Positions 21,601-30,529 of a DNA stretch of 64,000 bases are shown in pieces; position 1 is the first letter of the stretch; every line of letters begins with the position of its first letter. The notes beneath the pieces were generated by a model. The model saw nothing but the letters and a program-made list of their open reading frames with translations. It did no database searches and had not been told where the DNA came from. The DNA lies in NCBI GenBank assembly GCA_963971535.1, contig OZ020598.1:87006185-87070184 (forward strand). Direction: 5' to 3'. The position numbers and the translations under genes were made by a program. Source of the stretch: Notolepis coatsorum (taxonomy: Eukaryota > Chordata > Actinopteri > Aulopiformes > Paralepididae).

Positions 21601-24199
21601 TGTAACGTTAGTAACAATACAGCAGTAATACATAACATCTAGTAATGTAGTTCTGTCTCTAGTGTAACGTTAGTAACAATACAGCAGTAATACATAACAT
21701 CTAGTAATGTAGTTCTGTCTCTAGTGTAACGTTAGTAACAATACAGCAGTAATACATAACATCTAGTAATGTAGTACTGTCTCTAGTGTAACGTTAGTAA
21801 CAATACAGCAGTAATACATAACATCTAGTAATGTAGTTCTGTCTCTAGTGTAACGTTAGTAACAATACAGCAGTAATACATAACATCTAGTAATGTAGTT
21901 CTGTCTCTAGTGTAACGTTAGTAATGATACAGCAGTAATACATAACATCATCTAGTAATGTAGTACTGTCTCTAGTGTAACGTTAGTAACAATACAGCAG
22001 TAATACATAACATCATCTAGTAATGTAGTACTGTCTCTAGTGTAACGTTAGTAACAATACAGCAGTAATACATAACATCTAGTAATGTAGTTCTGTCTCT
22101 AGTGTAACGTTAGTAACGATACAGCAGTAATACATAACATCATCTAGTAATGTAGTTCTGTCTCTAGTGTAACGTTAGTAACAATACAGCAGTAATACAT
22201 AACATCATCTAGTAATGTAGTTCTGTCTCTAGTGTAACGTTAGTAACAATACAGCAGTAATACATAACATCATCTAGTAATGTAGTTCTGTCTCTAGTGT
22301 AACGTTAGTAACAATACAGCAGTAATACATAACATCTAGTAATGTAGTTATGTCTCTAGTATAACGTTAGTAACGATACAGCAGTAATACATAACATCAT
22401 CTAGTAATGTAGTTCTGTCTCTAGTGTAACGTTAGTAACGATACAGCAGTAATACATAACATCATCTAGTAATGTAGTTCTGTCTCTAGTGTAACGTTAG
22501 TAACGATACAGCAGTAATACATAACATCTAGTAATGTAGTTCTGTCTCTAGTGTAACGTTAGTAACGATACAGCAGTAATACATAACATCATCTAGTAAT
22601 GTAGTTCTGTCTCTAGTGTAACGTTAGTAACAATACAGCAGTAATACATAACATCTAGTAATGTAGTTCTGTCTCTAGTGTAACGTTAGTAACAATACAG
22701 CAGTAATACATAACATCTAGTAATGTAGTTCTGTCTCTAGTGTAACGTTAGTAACAATACAGCAGTAATACATAACATCTAGTAATGTAGTTCTGTCTCT
22801 AGTGTAACGTTAGTAACAATACAGCAGTAATACATAACATCTAGTAATGTAGTTCTGTCTCTAGTGTAACGCTAGTAACAATACAGCAGTAATACATAAC
22901 ATCTAGTAATGTAGTTCTGTCTCTAGTGTAACGTTAGTAACGATACAGCAGTAATACATAACATCTAGTAATGTAGTTCTGTCTCTAGTGTAACGTTAGT
23001 AATGATACAGCAGTAATACATAACATCTAGTAATGTAGTACTGTCTCTAGTGTAACGTTAGTAACGATACAGCAGTAATACATAACATCATCTAGTAATG
23101 TAGTACTGTCTCTAGTGTAACGTTAGTAACAATACAGCAGTAATACATAACATCATCTAGTAATGTAGTTCTGCCTCTAGTGTAACGTTAGTAATGATAC
23201 AGCAGTAATACATAACATCTAGTAATGTAGTACTGTCTCTAGTGTAACGTTAGTAACGATACAGCAGTAATACATAACATCATCTAGTAATGTAGTTCTG
23301 TCTCTAGTGTAACGTTAGTAACAATACAGCAGTAATACATAACATCTAGTAATGTAGTTCTGTCTCTAGTGTAACGTTAGTAACGATACAGCAGTAATAC
23401 ATAACATCATCTAGTAATGTAGTACTGTCTCTAGTGTAACGTTAGTAACAATACAGCAGTAATACATAACATCTAGTAATGTAGTTCTGTCTCTAGTGTA
23501 ACGTTAGTAACAATACAGCAGTAATACATAACATCTAGTAATGTAGTACTGTCTCTAGTGTAACGTTAGTAACGATACAGCAGTAATACATAACATCTAG
23601 TAATGTAGTTCTGTCTCTAGTGTAACGTTAGTAACAATACAGCAGTAATACATAACATCTAGTAATGTAGTTCTGTCTCTAGTGTAACGTTAGTAACGAT
23701 ACAGCAGTAATACATAACATCATCTAGTAATGTAGTTCTGTCTCTAGTGTAACGTTAGTAACAATACAGCAGTAATACATAACATCTAGTTATGTAGTTC
23801 TGTCTCTAGTGTAACGTTAGTAACGATACAGCAGTAATACATAACATCTAGTAATGTAGTTCTGTCTCTAGTGTAACGTTAGTAACGATACAGCAGTAAT
23901 ACATAACATCATCTAGTAATGTAGTTCTGTCTCTAGTGTAACGTTAGTAACGATACAGCAGTAATACATAACATCTAGTAATGTAGTTCTGTCTCTAGTG
24001 TAACGTTAGTAACAATACAGCAGTAATACATAACATCTAGTAATGTAGTTCTGTCTCTAGTGTAACGTTAGTAACGATACAGCAGTAATACATAACATCT
24101 AGTAATGTAGTTCTGTCTCTAGTGTAACGTTAGTAACGATACAGCAGTAATACATAACATCTAGTAATGTAGTTCTGTCTCTAGTGTAACGTTAGTAAC
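12645..24199 (+). repeat. Satellite array, left block (62/65-bp monomers)
   Basis: About 11.5 kb of uninterrupted tandem repeat with no genes. The monomer is 65 bp, or 62 bp when CATCAT is reduced to CAT before CTAGTAATG. By length this is roughly 180 monomers. Each has AATACAGCAGTAATACATAAC, then CTAGTAATGTAGTTCTGTC and CTAGTGTAACGTTAGTAAC. Variant positions recur: (A/G)ATACAG, AACACAG, GTAGT(T/A)CTG, TAATGATAC. Rare variants recur at long distances (TTCTGCCTCT at 17844, 21335, 23169; AACGCTAG near 17547, 21037, 22871), showing kilobase-scale higher-order duplication. No internal ORF is credible. The block is split from 30530-38531 only by BEL-3. Confidence 0.97.
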
Positions 24200-25472
24200 T
24201 GTTACAAAGGGTCAGATTAAACCGAATATATATATTTATTGCCTGAGATCCCATGTATAATATTTGTATATCGTTTGATATCCCCTGTATATTCCTTGTA
24301 CATATATACGGAATATCCCTTTACCTGGTAGCAGGACAGACCATAATATTCGTTCTCCTATTGGAAGCGATCCCCCGGCGCCACTGCCTTACCCCCTAGA
24401 GCTGACTTCAAAGGTACCGACGAGATATGTCTGTACATGCCCAGCTTCTGCCCATGAATACGGCTACTGAAATACGAATGGTACTATTTGTTCACAGCGC
24501 ATATATATATGGCGCAAGTAAAGTAGAACTTTCTCTTAGCCTCTTAGTCCATTGTCCCGTTCAGTCTCGTTCAGTTCCAGTTATCCAAGCAACGTCTCAC
24601 CCACTACGCAACGTGGGCAGAGCAGGGCTTGCATTGCCCCAAGATAGAGTCTCGTGTTATCCTAATACATTTGTTCAATGTATCGTTCGCTATTTATTAG
24701 TAAACCTTCATTACGAGTCAAAGACCACGTGAAGTGGGTAATTGTGCGTCTACATAGAGCATTTATTGCCGCGTGCTAATAGGATAGTAGTAACGTCAAG
24801 TTCAACCGTGCACTACCGCACCGGAGGATATCTACACCGGACCAGCAGCACCACCACAGAGGAGTTACACCCCGCCAGCAGTGCCACTTCCCGGCAAGGA
24901 TTATTATTCTTCATTCTTCACCAAGCTGCTGGAAGCAGAGAACCGTCTACACCCACTGCTGTGGGATCTACGTGCCCGTGGGGACATCACTCAAGCCCGT
25001 CTTTGTCGTACCAGAGGCATCACGGCTTTCACCTGCACGGCGCGCATCCTGGGACCAGGCTGCTTTTCCCCGCTGACTCAGGGAGTAACACACCGTCTCC
25101 AGGTGCCTTGCTACAGCTCCGTGGACCATTGACATTCATAGAGCTTTGCCCCCCCCCTGCTGGCTTACAACCGGTAGTACCCCCCATCCCAGAATATCCC
25201 TAGATTTAATTACTTCCTATTCATTATTGATTTGCCTGCACATTCTATTTGCCTTATAAGCGCATCCAAAGTGACAAAGTGATGTAATCTAATATCCCTT
25301 TTATGTAATAAATATTCTAACCGAGTATTTTGTGTGGAAAACCGTGTTATTGTGGAAGTGTTCTAATCTAATATACTTGTGTACAGTATTGGCCAGTAGT
25401 ACATAGACGGTAGTGATTTAATGATATCAATACTTGATTAATACAGTCAGGGAATTGTACCCCTCAGTTACA
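24200..25472 (+). repeat. BEL-3 5' LTR
   Basis: 1273 bp, TGTTACAAAGGGTCAG to CCCTCAGTTACA. A TATA-like CATATATATATGG at about 24519-24531 is a plausible core promoter, and AATAAA at about 25308 lies near the end as a polyadenylation signal. Small open frames inside (24427-24732, 24742-25203) recur in the 3' LTR and have no recognisable protein features, so I do not call them genes. Confidence 0.9.
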
Positions 25473-25474
25473 AT

Positions 25475-25493
25475 TGGTCCTTCGATAGCCGGA
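25475..25493 (+). other. BEL-3 primer binding site, altered
   Basis: Two bases after the LTR the sequence is TGGTCCTTCGATAGCCGGA. It equals the BEL-2 tRNA-Tyr site except for two extra bases (TA) after TGGTCCTTCGA, leaving 11 contiguous matched bases at the critical 3' end of the tRNA and a bulged remainder. The same TA insertion makes CCTTCGATAGC resemble the 5' end of mature tRNA-Tyr, probably a coincidence of the acceptor-stem symmetry. Confidence 0.65.
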
Positions 25494-25532
25494 GAATAAT
25501 TAGCGTAATATTAATATAATATTAATATTGAC

Positions 25533-28500
25533 ATGGCCGATGACGAACACTCCACAAACGGTTCTCCTAAGCTAGATCGCCCGCAGCGCAGACGGCAGCC
25601 ACCTCCCTATCTAGAGGCATACTCTGTCAGTCCAATACCTAGCTTTAAAGGGAAGTTAAACGCGGAAAAAGTAGAAAGTAAAATTATGTCTGACCTTAAC
25701 AACCAGGTTACCCCGACCACAGAGGCCCTAGTAGGTGCTAATGTAACTGACCAAGCTCACGGTGGGGACCAGGAGGGAACTGACACGACTTTACCCCCAG
25801 ACAATACCGAAGAAATAGCCCCCGATCAGCTCCGGGAGGAAGACAACCCTAAAGAGACGCGCACCCAGGAGACGGATCTCCTCGGTACGCAACAGGAGAA
25901 CGGATCTCCAACAAGTACTGCCGGGAGCCGATCGCCCCGAACGGCGTCTTCCCCCAGCGAGGCGGACAAGATGCTGGCGCAGGCACTCATCGCCACCCTG
26001 GCAGCCTCCACCGAACGCGATCGACTTCAAGCGCAACAGACGTGCGAGCGCGAACATTTTGCAGGCGAGCGAGAGCGCTTCCAGGCGCAACAAAGGAGTG
26101 AAGACGACCGAATAAGACTGGAGACCAGACGCCTCCAGACAGAAGAGAACATCGAGAGAAGCCGCGCCGACGTCGCAAATGCACAGCTCCACGCCAGCGC
26201 CAATGCCCAGCGCGACGTCGCCAACGCACAGCGCGACGCTGCCCAGGCCAGCGCCAATGCGCAGCGCGACATCGCCAATGCCCAGCGCGAAGCAGCGCGC
26301 GATGCAGCCCATGCCCGGCGCGAGGCAGAGCGCGACCGGCTGCTGGCGGAGCTGATGGACAAACTGGTTGCCATGGCGACACCCCCTCACTCCGCACGGA
26401 GCTCCCAGAGATCGTCAAGATATGGGTCTAGGACACATTCCCCTACCCGACGAAGCGACCCGGGACCCCGCCAACAGGAGGATCCTGTCCACGTCTCGGA
26501 ACCCCCTCCCCGGCCGGTCCATACGAGACCTAGCAACCGGGAAGAACCGGACCACGCCGAGAGACTGAACAGAAGACTCCAGGTCCTAGCAGAGGGAGAG
26601 GAGGAGGAGGAGGAGGAGTGTCAAGCCGACCAGCAGCAACGTGCTCTGGCCCAGGAGGCCCAGTACAGCCCCGACCAGCAGCAACGTACTCAGGACCAGG
26701 AGGTCCAGTACAGCCCAGAAGTCAGCCCCGAGGCCCTGCGCTACAAACCCCCGACTCAACTCACGGGTGAGTTTGACGCACCGTCAGCCCCGAGGAACAG
26801 CACCTGGGTACCCGACCTTCGGTACCCACCAAGTACCAGCCCAAGACGACACGCAAGAGGAGACTCGCCTAGGAGGCCTCTCCCCCAACGCTCACCGATG
26901 TGCCAGTCATCCATGGCGTCATACATTGCCACGCCGTCATTTCCAGACCTCGCCTATGAGAGTCGAGCACAGTACACGGAGCTCCGGATGTGCTTAGAGA
27001 CAATGATGGTGGATGTCGCTGATGAACGCCACAAGTATGCAATATTACTGAAGCACCTGAAAGTACCGCGAGCGCACAATATAGCGCTGGCCTATGCTAC
27101 CTCTACGACCCCATACACAGCGGCCCTTGCAGCGCTGGACCAGAGATATGGACGTATATGGGATTACGTAATAGAAGAGATAAGGCATATTGACCGCTTA
27201 CCCCCAGCAACAGACAATCGCTCACTAGACGACCTGTCAATCAAAGTGCAGTCCCTGGTAGGGATGCTGGGAGCGCAACGGGAAAAGGGCATGCATGAGC
27301 TATACGCCAACTCTAACGTCGAGAGGATTTTGGAGAAGCTGCCACCCGCAAGACAAGAGTGTTTTAGGCGGCAGAGAGACTACCGGGATCCCAACGGCCC
27401 CGAACCATCCCTCCTTGATCTAGCCGACTTCCTGGCGAGAGAAGTCAGCAGCTTACGACTGGATACGTTCGGGCGGAGCACGCCAAGCTCCAGAGAGGGA
27501 CCCAGGAGAATAAATGATGGAAGAAGATCGGTGACTGTCATGCACCAAGCCGAATCAGTACCGCAGCACCAGAACCACAACACCCCCTCGACGAAAGAGG
27601 ACCAGTGGAAGATTGAGTGCCAGTACTGTGAGGGAGAACATCGGCTCCATCAGTGCGAAGATTTCAAGAAGCTGACCACGGATGATGTGAGCCAGTGGGT
27701 CAAGGACCACCGCCGCTGCTTCCGCTGCGCGCGCAGCCACCTAGCAGCTGAGTGCCACATGAAAAGGAAGTGCAGCAGGTGCGGTGGCACCCACCTGGAG
27801 GTCCTGCACGACATCAACAGGCGTCAGCCAGGACAACAGAGTGGGCCCGTCGCGGTAATGTACCACGCCGAGGCGGTGGCACCAGAACCAAAGTTCCACC
27901 AGACCGCTCCCCACTGTACCTACTGCGACGGCGGACACTGGCTGGCACAGTGCGCCGAATATAAGACACTGAACCCCGTCCAAGTGAACCAGTGGCGTGA
28001 GGCGGCCCAGGCGGGCGCCGCTTACCGCGCAGCACGGTGCGGAGCCCACCAGAAGGTCCAAGGCAACCAACCAACAGGAGTGCTCCACATTGACCAGCAC
28101 AGCGGGACCCCCCGTGTGCTCCTCAAAGTGGTCAGAGTGCTCCTGAGCCATGAGGACAAAGTCATGGACACTTACGCCGTCCTTGATGACGGGTCAGAGA
28201 AGACCCTTCTGCTCGCGTCCGCTGCGGCCCAGCTGGGACTGCGGGGGAGCGAGAACCAAATGACGATTCGGACAATAAGAAGAGATTTAAAGACGATAAA
28301 GGGCGAGAATGTCTCCTTCACTATCGCAGCAAGCGGGCAGCCAGAGCGACGGTATAGGATTACAAATGCTTTCACCAGCCAAGAAATAGGACTATCACAG
28401 TGCACCTACCCCATCCCACAGCTGATGGATAAATATGTGCACCTGCGTCAACTACCTATCCCGCTCATAGACGGCGCCACCCCGACCCTGCTGATAGGCT

Positions 28501-29141
28501 CCGACCATGCAGACCTCATCGTCCCGATAGACCGGGTCCATACCGGAACCCGAGGCTGTCCTGCAGCAGTCGAGACCCGCCTAGGGTGGACACTACAAGG
28601 CCCCCTCGCTAAATCTCTCAACCGAACAGCAGCCACTAGCTGCCTCCACTCCAGAGCGACAGAAGAAGACACCGGCCTCTCCCCCGTACAGCAGAGGCTA
28701 TTGACATTAAGCGAGAGGCCCGTGAGAGAACCGTGGGTACCAGAGGGAGTTCGGAACTCCACCCCCCTCAGCTGCGCTTCAGACGTAGCTGACCTCGAAC
28801 CCAGCACCCCCAGCGACTCCTTGACGGGGCGGCCGGGACCGGCCCCTCCTCACACGGGGTACAGAGCGAACAAGAGAAACAGACGGAGAAGGAGAAAGCA
28901 CAGCCAAGCCCAGATCAAAGCAGTCTCAGGCCCGCTTCCTCCTAAGCCCCCCTTCATCCCGTCCAGTCGTCATGACCATAGACCAGTCACCACCCCGAGC
29001 TGCGTGGCCGGCCGGCCGCGTAAGCAAAGTGACCACTGGTGCCGACGGAAAGGTCAGAGTGGCAGTGCTCGGCCAAGGGCGGATCTACAACCGACCCGTG
29101 GCGAGGCTGATAGAGTCGCCAAGGCTCCCCGACTCGCCTAA
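25533..29141 (+). CDS. BEL-3 gag-protease polyprotein fused to an integrase-tail remnant
   Basis: 1202 codons with no stop. The start MADDEHS aligns with BEL-2 gag. Order: polar N-terminus with GSPKLDRPQR; coiled coil of short repeats at residues ~160-280 (AQRDVANAQRDAAQ, ANAQREAARDAAHARREAE); QQQR-rich acidic linker; capsid-like region ~470-650; zinc knuckles at ~695 (CQYCEGEHRLHQC), ~729 (CFRCARSHLAAEC), ~747 (CSRCGGTHLEVLH, last Cys replaced by His) and ~794 (CTYCDGGHWLAQC); then a retropepsin-like protease (A17/Pao type) at ~870-1010 with VLDDGSEKTLL. From about residue 1070 the sequence jumps to a degraded counterpart of the integrase C-terminus (ASDVADLEPSTPSDSL), with basic runs produced by frameshifts. 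The whole replicative pol core is missing. It could make particles and a protease but no cDNA. Confidence 0.88.
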   Translation: MADDEHSTNGSPKLDRPQRRRQPPPYLEAYSVSPIPSFKGKLNAEKVESKIMSDLNNQVTPTTEALVGANVTDQAHGGDQEGTDTTLPPDNTEEIAPDQLREEDNPKETRTQETDLLGTQQENGSPTSTAGSRSPRTASSPSEADKMLAQALIATLAASTERDRLQAQQTCEREHFAGERERFQAQQRSEDDRIRLETRRLQTEENIERSRADVANAQLHASANAQRDVANAQRDAAQASANAQRDIANAQREAARDAAHARREAERDRLLAELMDKLVAMATPPHSARSSQRSSRYGSRTHSPTRRSDPGPRQQEDPVHVSEPPPRPVHTRPSNREEPDHAERLNRRLQVLAEGEEEEEEECQADQQQRALAQEAQYSPDQQQRTQDQEVQYSPEVSPEALRYKPPTQLTGEFDAPSAPRNSTWVPDLRYPPSTSPRRHARGDSPRRPLPQRSPMCQSSMASYIATPSFPDLAYESRAQYTELRMCLETMMVDVADERHKYAILLKHLKVPRAHNIALAYATSTTPYTAALAALDQRYGRIWDYVIEEIRHIDRLPPATDNRSLDDLSIKVQSLVGMLGAQREKGMHELYANSNVERILEKLPPARQECFRRQRDYRDPNGPEPSLLDLADFLAREVSSLRLDTFGRSTPSSREGPRRINDGRRSVTVMHQAESVPQHQNHNTPSTKEDQWKIECQYCEGEHRLHQCEDFKKLTTDDVSQWVKDHRRCFRCARSHLAAECHMKRKCSRCGGTHLEVLHDINRRQPGQQSGPVAVMYHAEAVAPEPKFHQTAPHCTYCDGGHWLAQCAEYKTLNPVQVNQWREAAQAGAAYRAARCGAHQKVQGNQPTGVLHIDQHSGTPRVLLKVVRVLLSHEDKVMDTYAVLDDGSEKTLLLASAAAQLGLRGSENQMTIRTIRRDLKTIKGENVSFTIAASGQPERRYRITNAFTSQEIGLSQCTYPIPQLMDKYVHLRQLPIPLIDGATPTLLIGSDHADLIVPIDRVHTGTRGCPAAVETRLGWTLQGPLAKSLNRTAATSCLHSRATEEDTGLSPVQQRLLTLSERPVREPWVPEGVRNSTPLSCASDVADLEPSTPSDSLTGRPGPAPPHTGYRANKRNRRRRRKHSQAQIKAVSGPLPPKPPFIPSSRHDHRPVTTPSCVAGRPRKQSDHWCRRKGQSGSARPRADLQPTRGEADRVAKAPRLA

Positions 29142-29160
29142 TGACGACCATGACCCCTGA
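28972..29160 (+). pseudogene. BEL-3 integrase C-terminal tail in original frame
   Basis: A short frame overlapping the end of the gag-protease ORF in another phase. It reads MTIDQSPPRAAWPAGRVSKV and then YNRPVARLIESPRLPD, matching the last ~60 residues of the BEL-1 integrase. It shows that the long 1202-codon frame passes through this region out of phase, and it marks the right side of the pol deletion. Remnant only. Confidence 0.7.
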
Positions 29161-29239
29161 CTTTGTGAACTGACCGACCCCTCACAGACATTGAGTAGTG
29201 GACAGTGCGGTTAATCTGTCTCTGCTTAGCTAATTAGGT

Positions 29240-29259
29240 GGGACTAATTAGGGGGCGGC
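29240..29259 (+). other. BEL-3 polypurine tract
   Basis: GGACTAATTAGGGGGCGGC lies immediately before the 3' LTR. The same position holds CAGGGGGTGGC in BEL-1 and AGGAGGCGGC in BEL-2, so a conserved purine tract primes plus-strand synthesis here. The family-wide AATTAG copies upstream form a short inverted arrangement of unknown role. Confidence 0.65.
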
Positions 29260-30529
29260 TGTTACAAAGGGTCAGATTAAACCGAATATATATATTTATT
29301 GCCTGAGATCCCATGTATAATATTTGTATATCGTTTGATATCCCCTGTATATTCCTTGTACATATATACGGAATATCCCTTTACCTGGTAGCAGGACAGA
29401 CCATAATATTCGTTCTCCTATTGGAAGCGATCCCCCGGCGCCACTGCCTTACCCCCTAGAGCTGACTTCAAAGGTACCGACGAGATATGTCTGTACATGC
29501 CCAGCTTCTGCCCATGAATACGGCTACTGAAATACGAATGGTACTATTTGTTCACAGCGCATATATATATGGCGCAAGTAAAGTAGAACTTTCTCTTAGC
29601 CTCTTAGTCCATTGTCCCGTTCAGTCTCGTTCAGTTCCAGTTATCCAAGCAACGTCTCACCCACTACGCAACGTGGGCAGAGCAGGGCTCGCATTGCCCC
29701 AAGATAGAGTCTCGTGTTATCCTAATACATTTGTTCAATGTATCGTTCGCTATTTATTAGTAAACCTTCATTACGAGTCAAAGACCACGTGAAGTGGGTA
29801 ATTGTGCGTCTACATAGAGCATTTATTGCCGCGTGCTAATAGGATAGTAGTAACGTCAAGTTCAACCGTGCACTACCGCACCGGAGGATATCTACACCGG
29901 ACCAGCAGCACCACGGAGGATTTACACCCCGCCAGCAGTGCCACTTCCCGGCAAGGATTATTATTCTTCATTCTTCACCAAGCTGCTGGAAGCAGAGAAC
30001 CGTCTACACCCACTGCTGTGGGATCTACGTGCCCGTGGGGACATCACTCAAGCCCGTCTTTGTCGTACCAGAGGCACCACGGCTTTCACCTGCACGGCGC
30101 GCATCCTGGGACCAGGCTGCTTTTCCCCGCTGACTCAGGGAGTAAAACACCGTCTCCAGGTGCCTTGCTACAGCTCCGTGGACCATTGACATTCATAGAG
30201 CTTTGCCCCCCCCCTGCTGGCTTACAACCGGTAGTACCCCCCATCCCAGAATATCCCTAGATTTAATTACTTCCTATTCATTATTGATTTGCCTGCACAT
30301 TCTATTTGCCTTATAAGCGCATCCAAAGTGACAAAGTGATGTAATCTAATATCCCTTTTATGTAATAAATATTCTAACCGGGTATTTTGTGTGGAAAACC
30401 GTGTTATTGTGGAAGTGTTCTAATCTAATATACTTGTGTACAGTATTGGCCAGTAGTACATAGACGGTAGTGATTTAATGATATCAATACTTGATTAATA
30501 CAGTCAGGGAATTGTACCCCTCAGTTACA
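29260..30529 (+). repeat. BEL-3 3' LTR
   Basis: 1270 bp, near-identical to 24200-25472. Differences I see are near C/T 29690, the CAC indel at about 29911, two adjacent substitutions, and single changes near 30077, 30147 and 30380. Ends CAGTTACA followed by GTAAC. Confidence 0.9.

Larger units (their letters stand above)
24200..30529 (+). mobile_element. BEL/Pao LTR retrotransposon BEL-3, non-autonomous deletion derivative
   Basis: Complete 6330-bp insertion: 5' LTR 24200-25472, PBS at 25475, one long gag-protease frame 25533-29141, PPT, 3' LTR 29260-30529. The target-site duplication GTAAC occurs at 24195-24199 and 30530-30534. The two LTRs differ by about six substitutions and one 3-bp indel by eye, so the insertion is recent. 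Yet RT, RNase H and most of integrase are absent: the gag-protease frame runs directly into the degenerate integrase tail. It was probably mobilised in trans by a full-length relative, or lost pol after insertion. Confidence 0.92.

Noticed and set aside
24427..25203. Open frames of 101 and 153 codons inside BEL-3 LTRs (repeated at 29487-30260)
   Set aside because: They lie in LTRs, lack family features, and one is interrupted in codon content by the indel between the two LTRs. Their recurrence only reflects LTR duplication.
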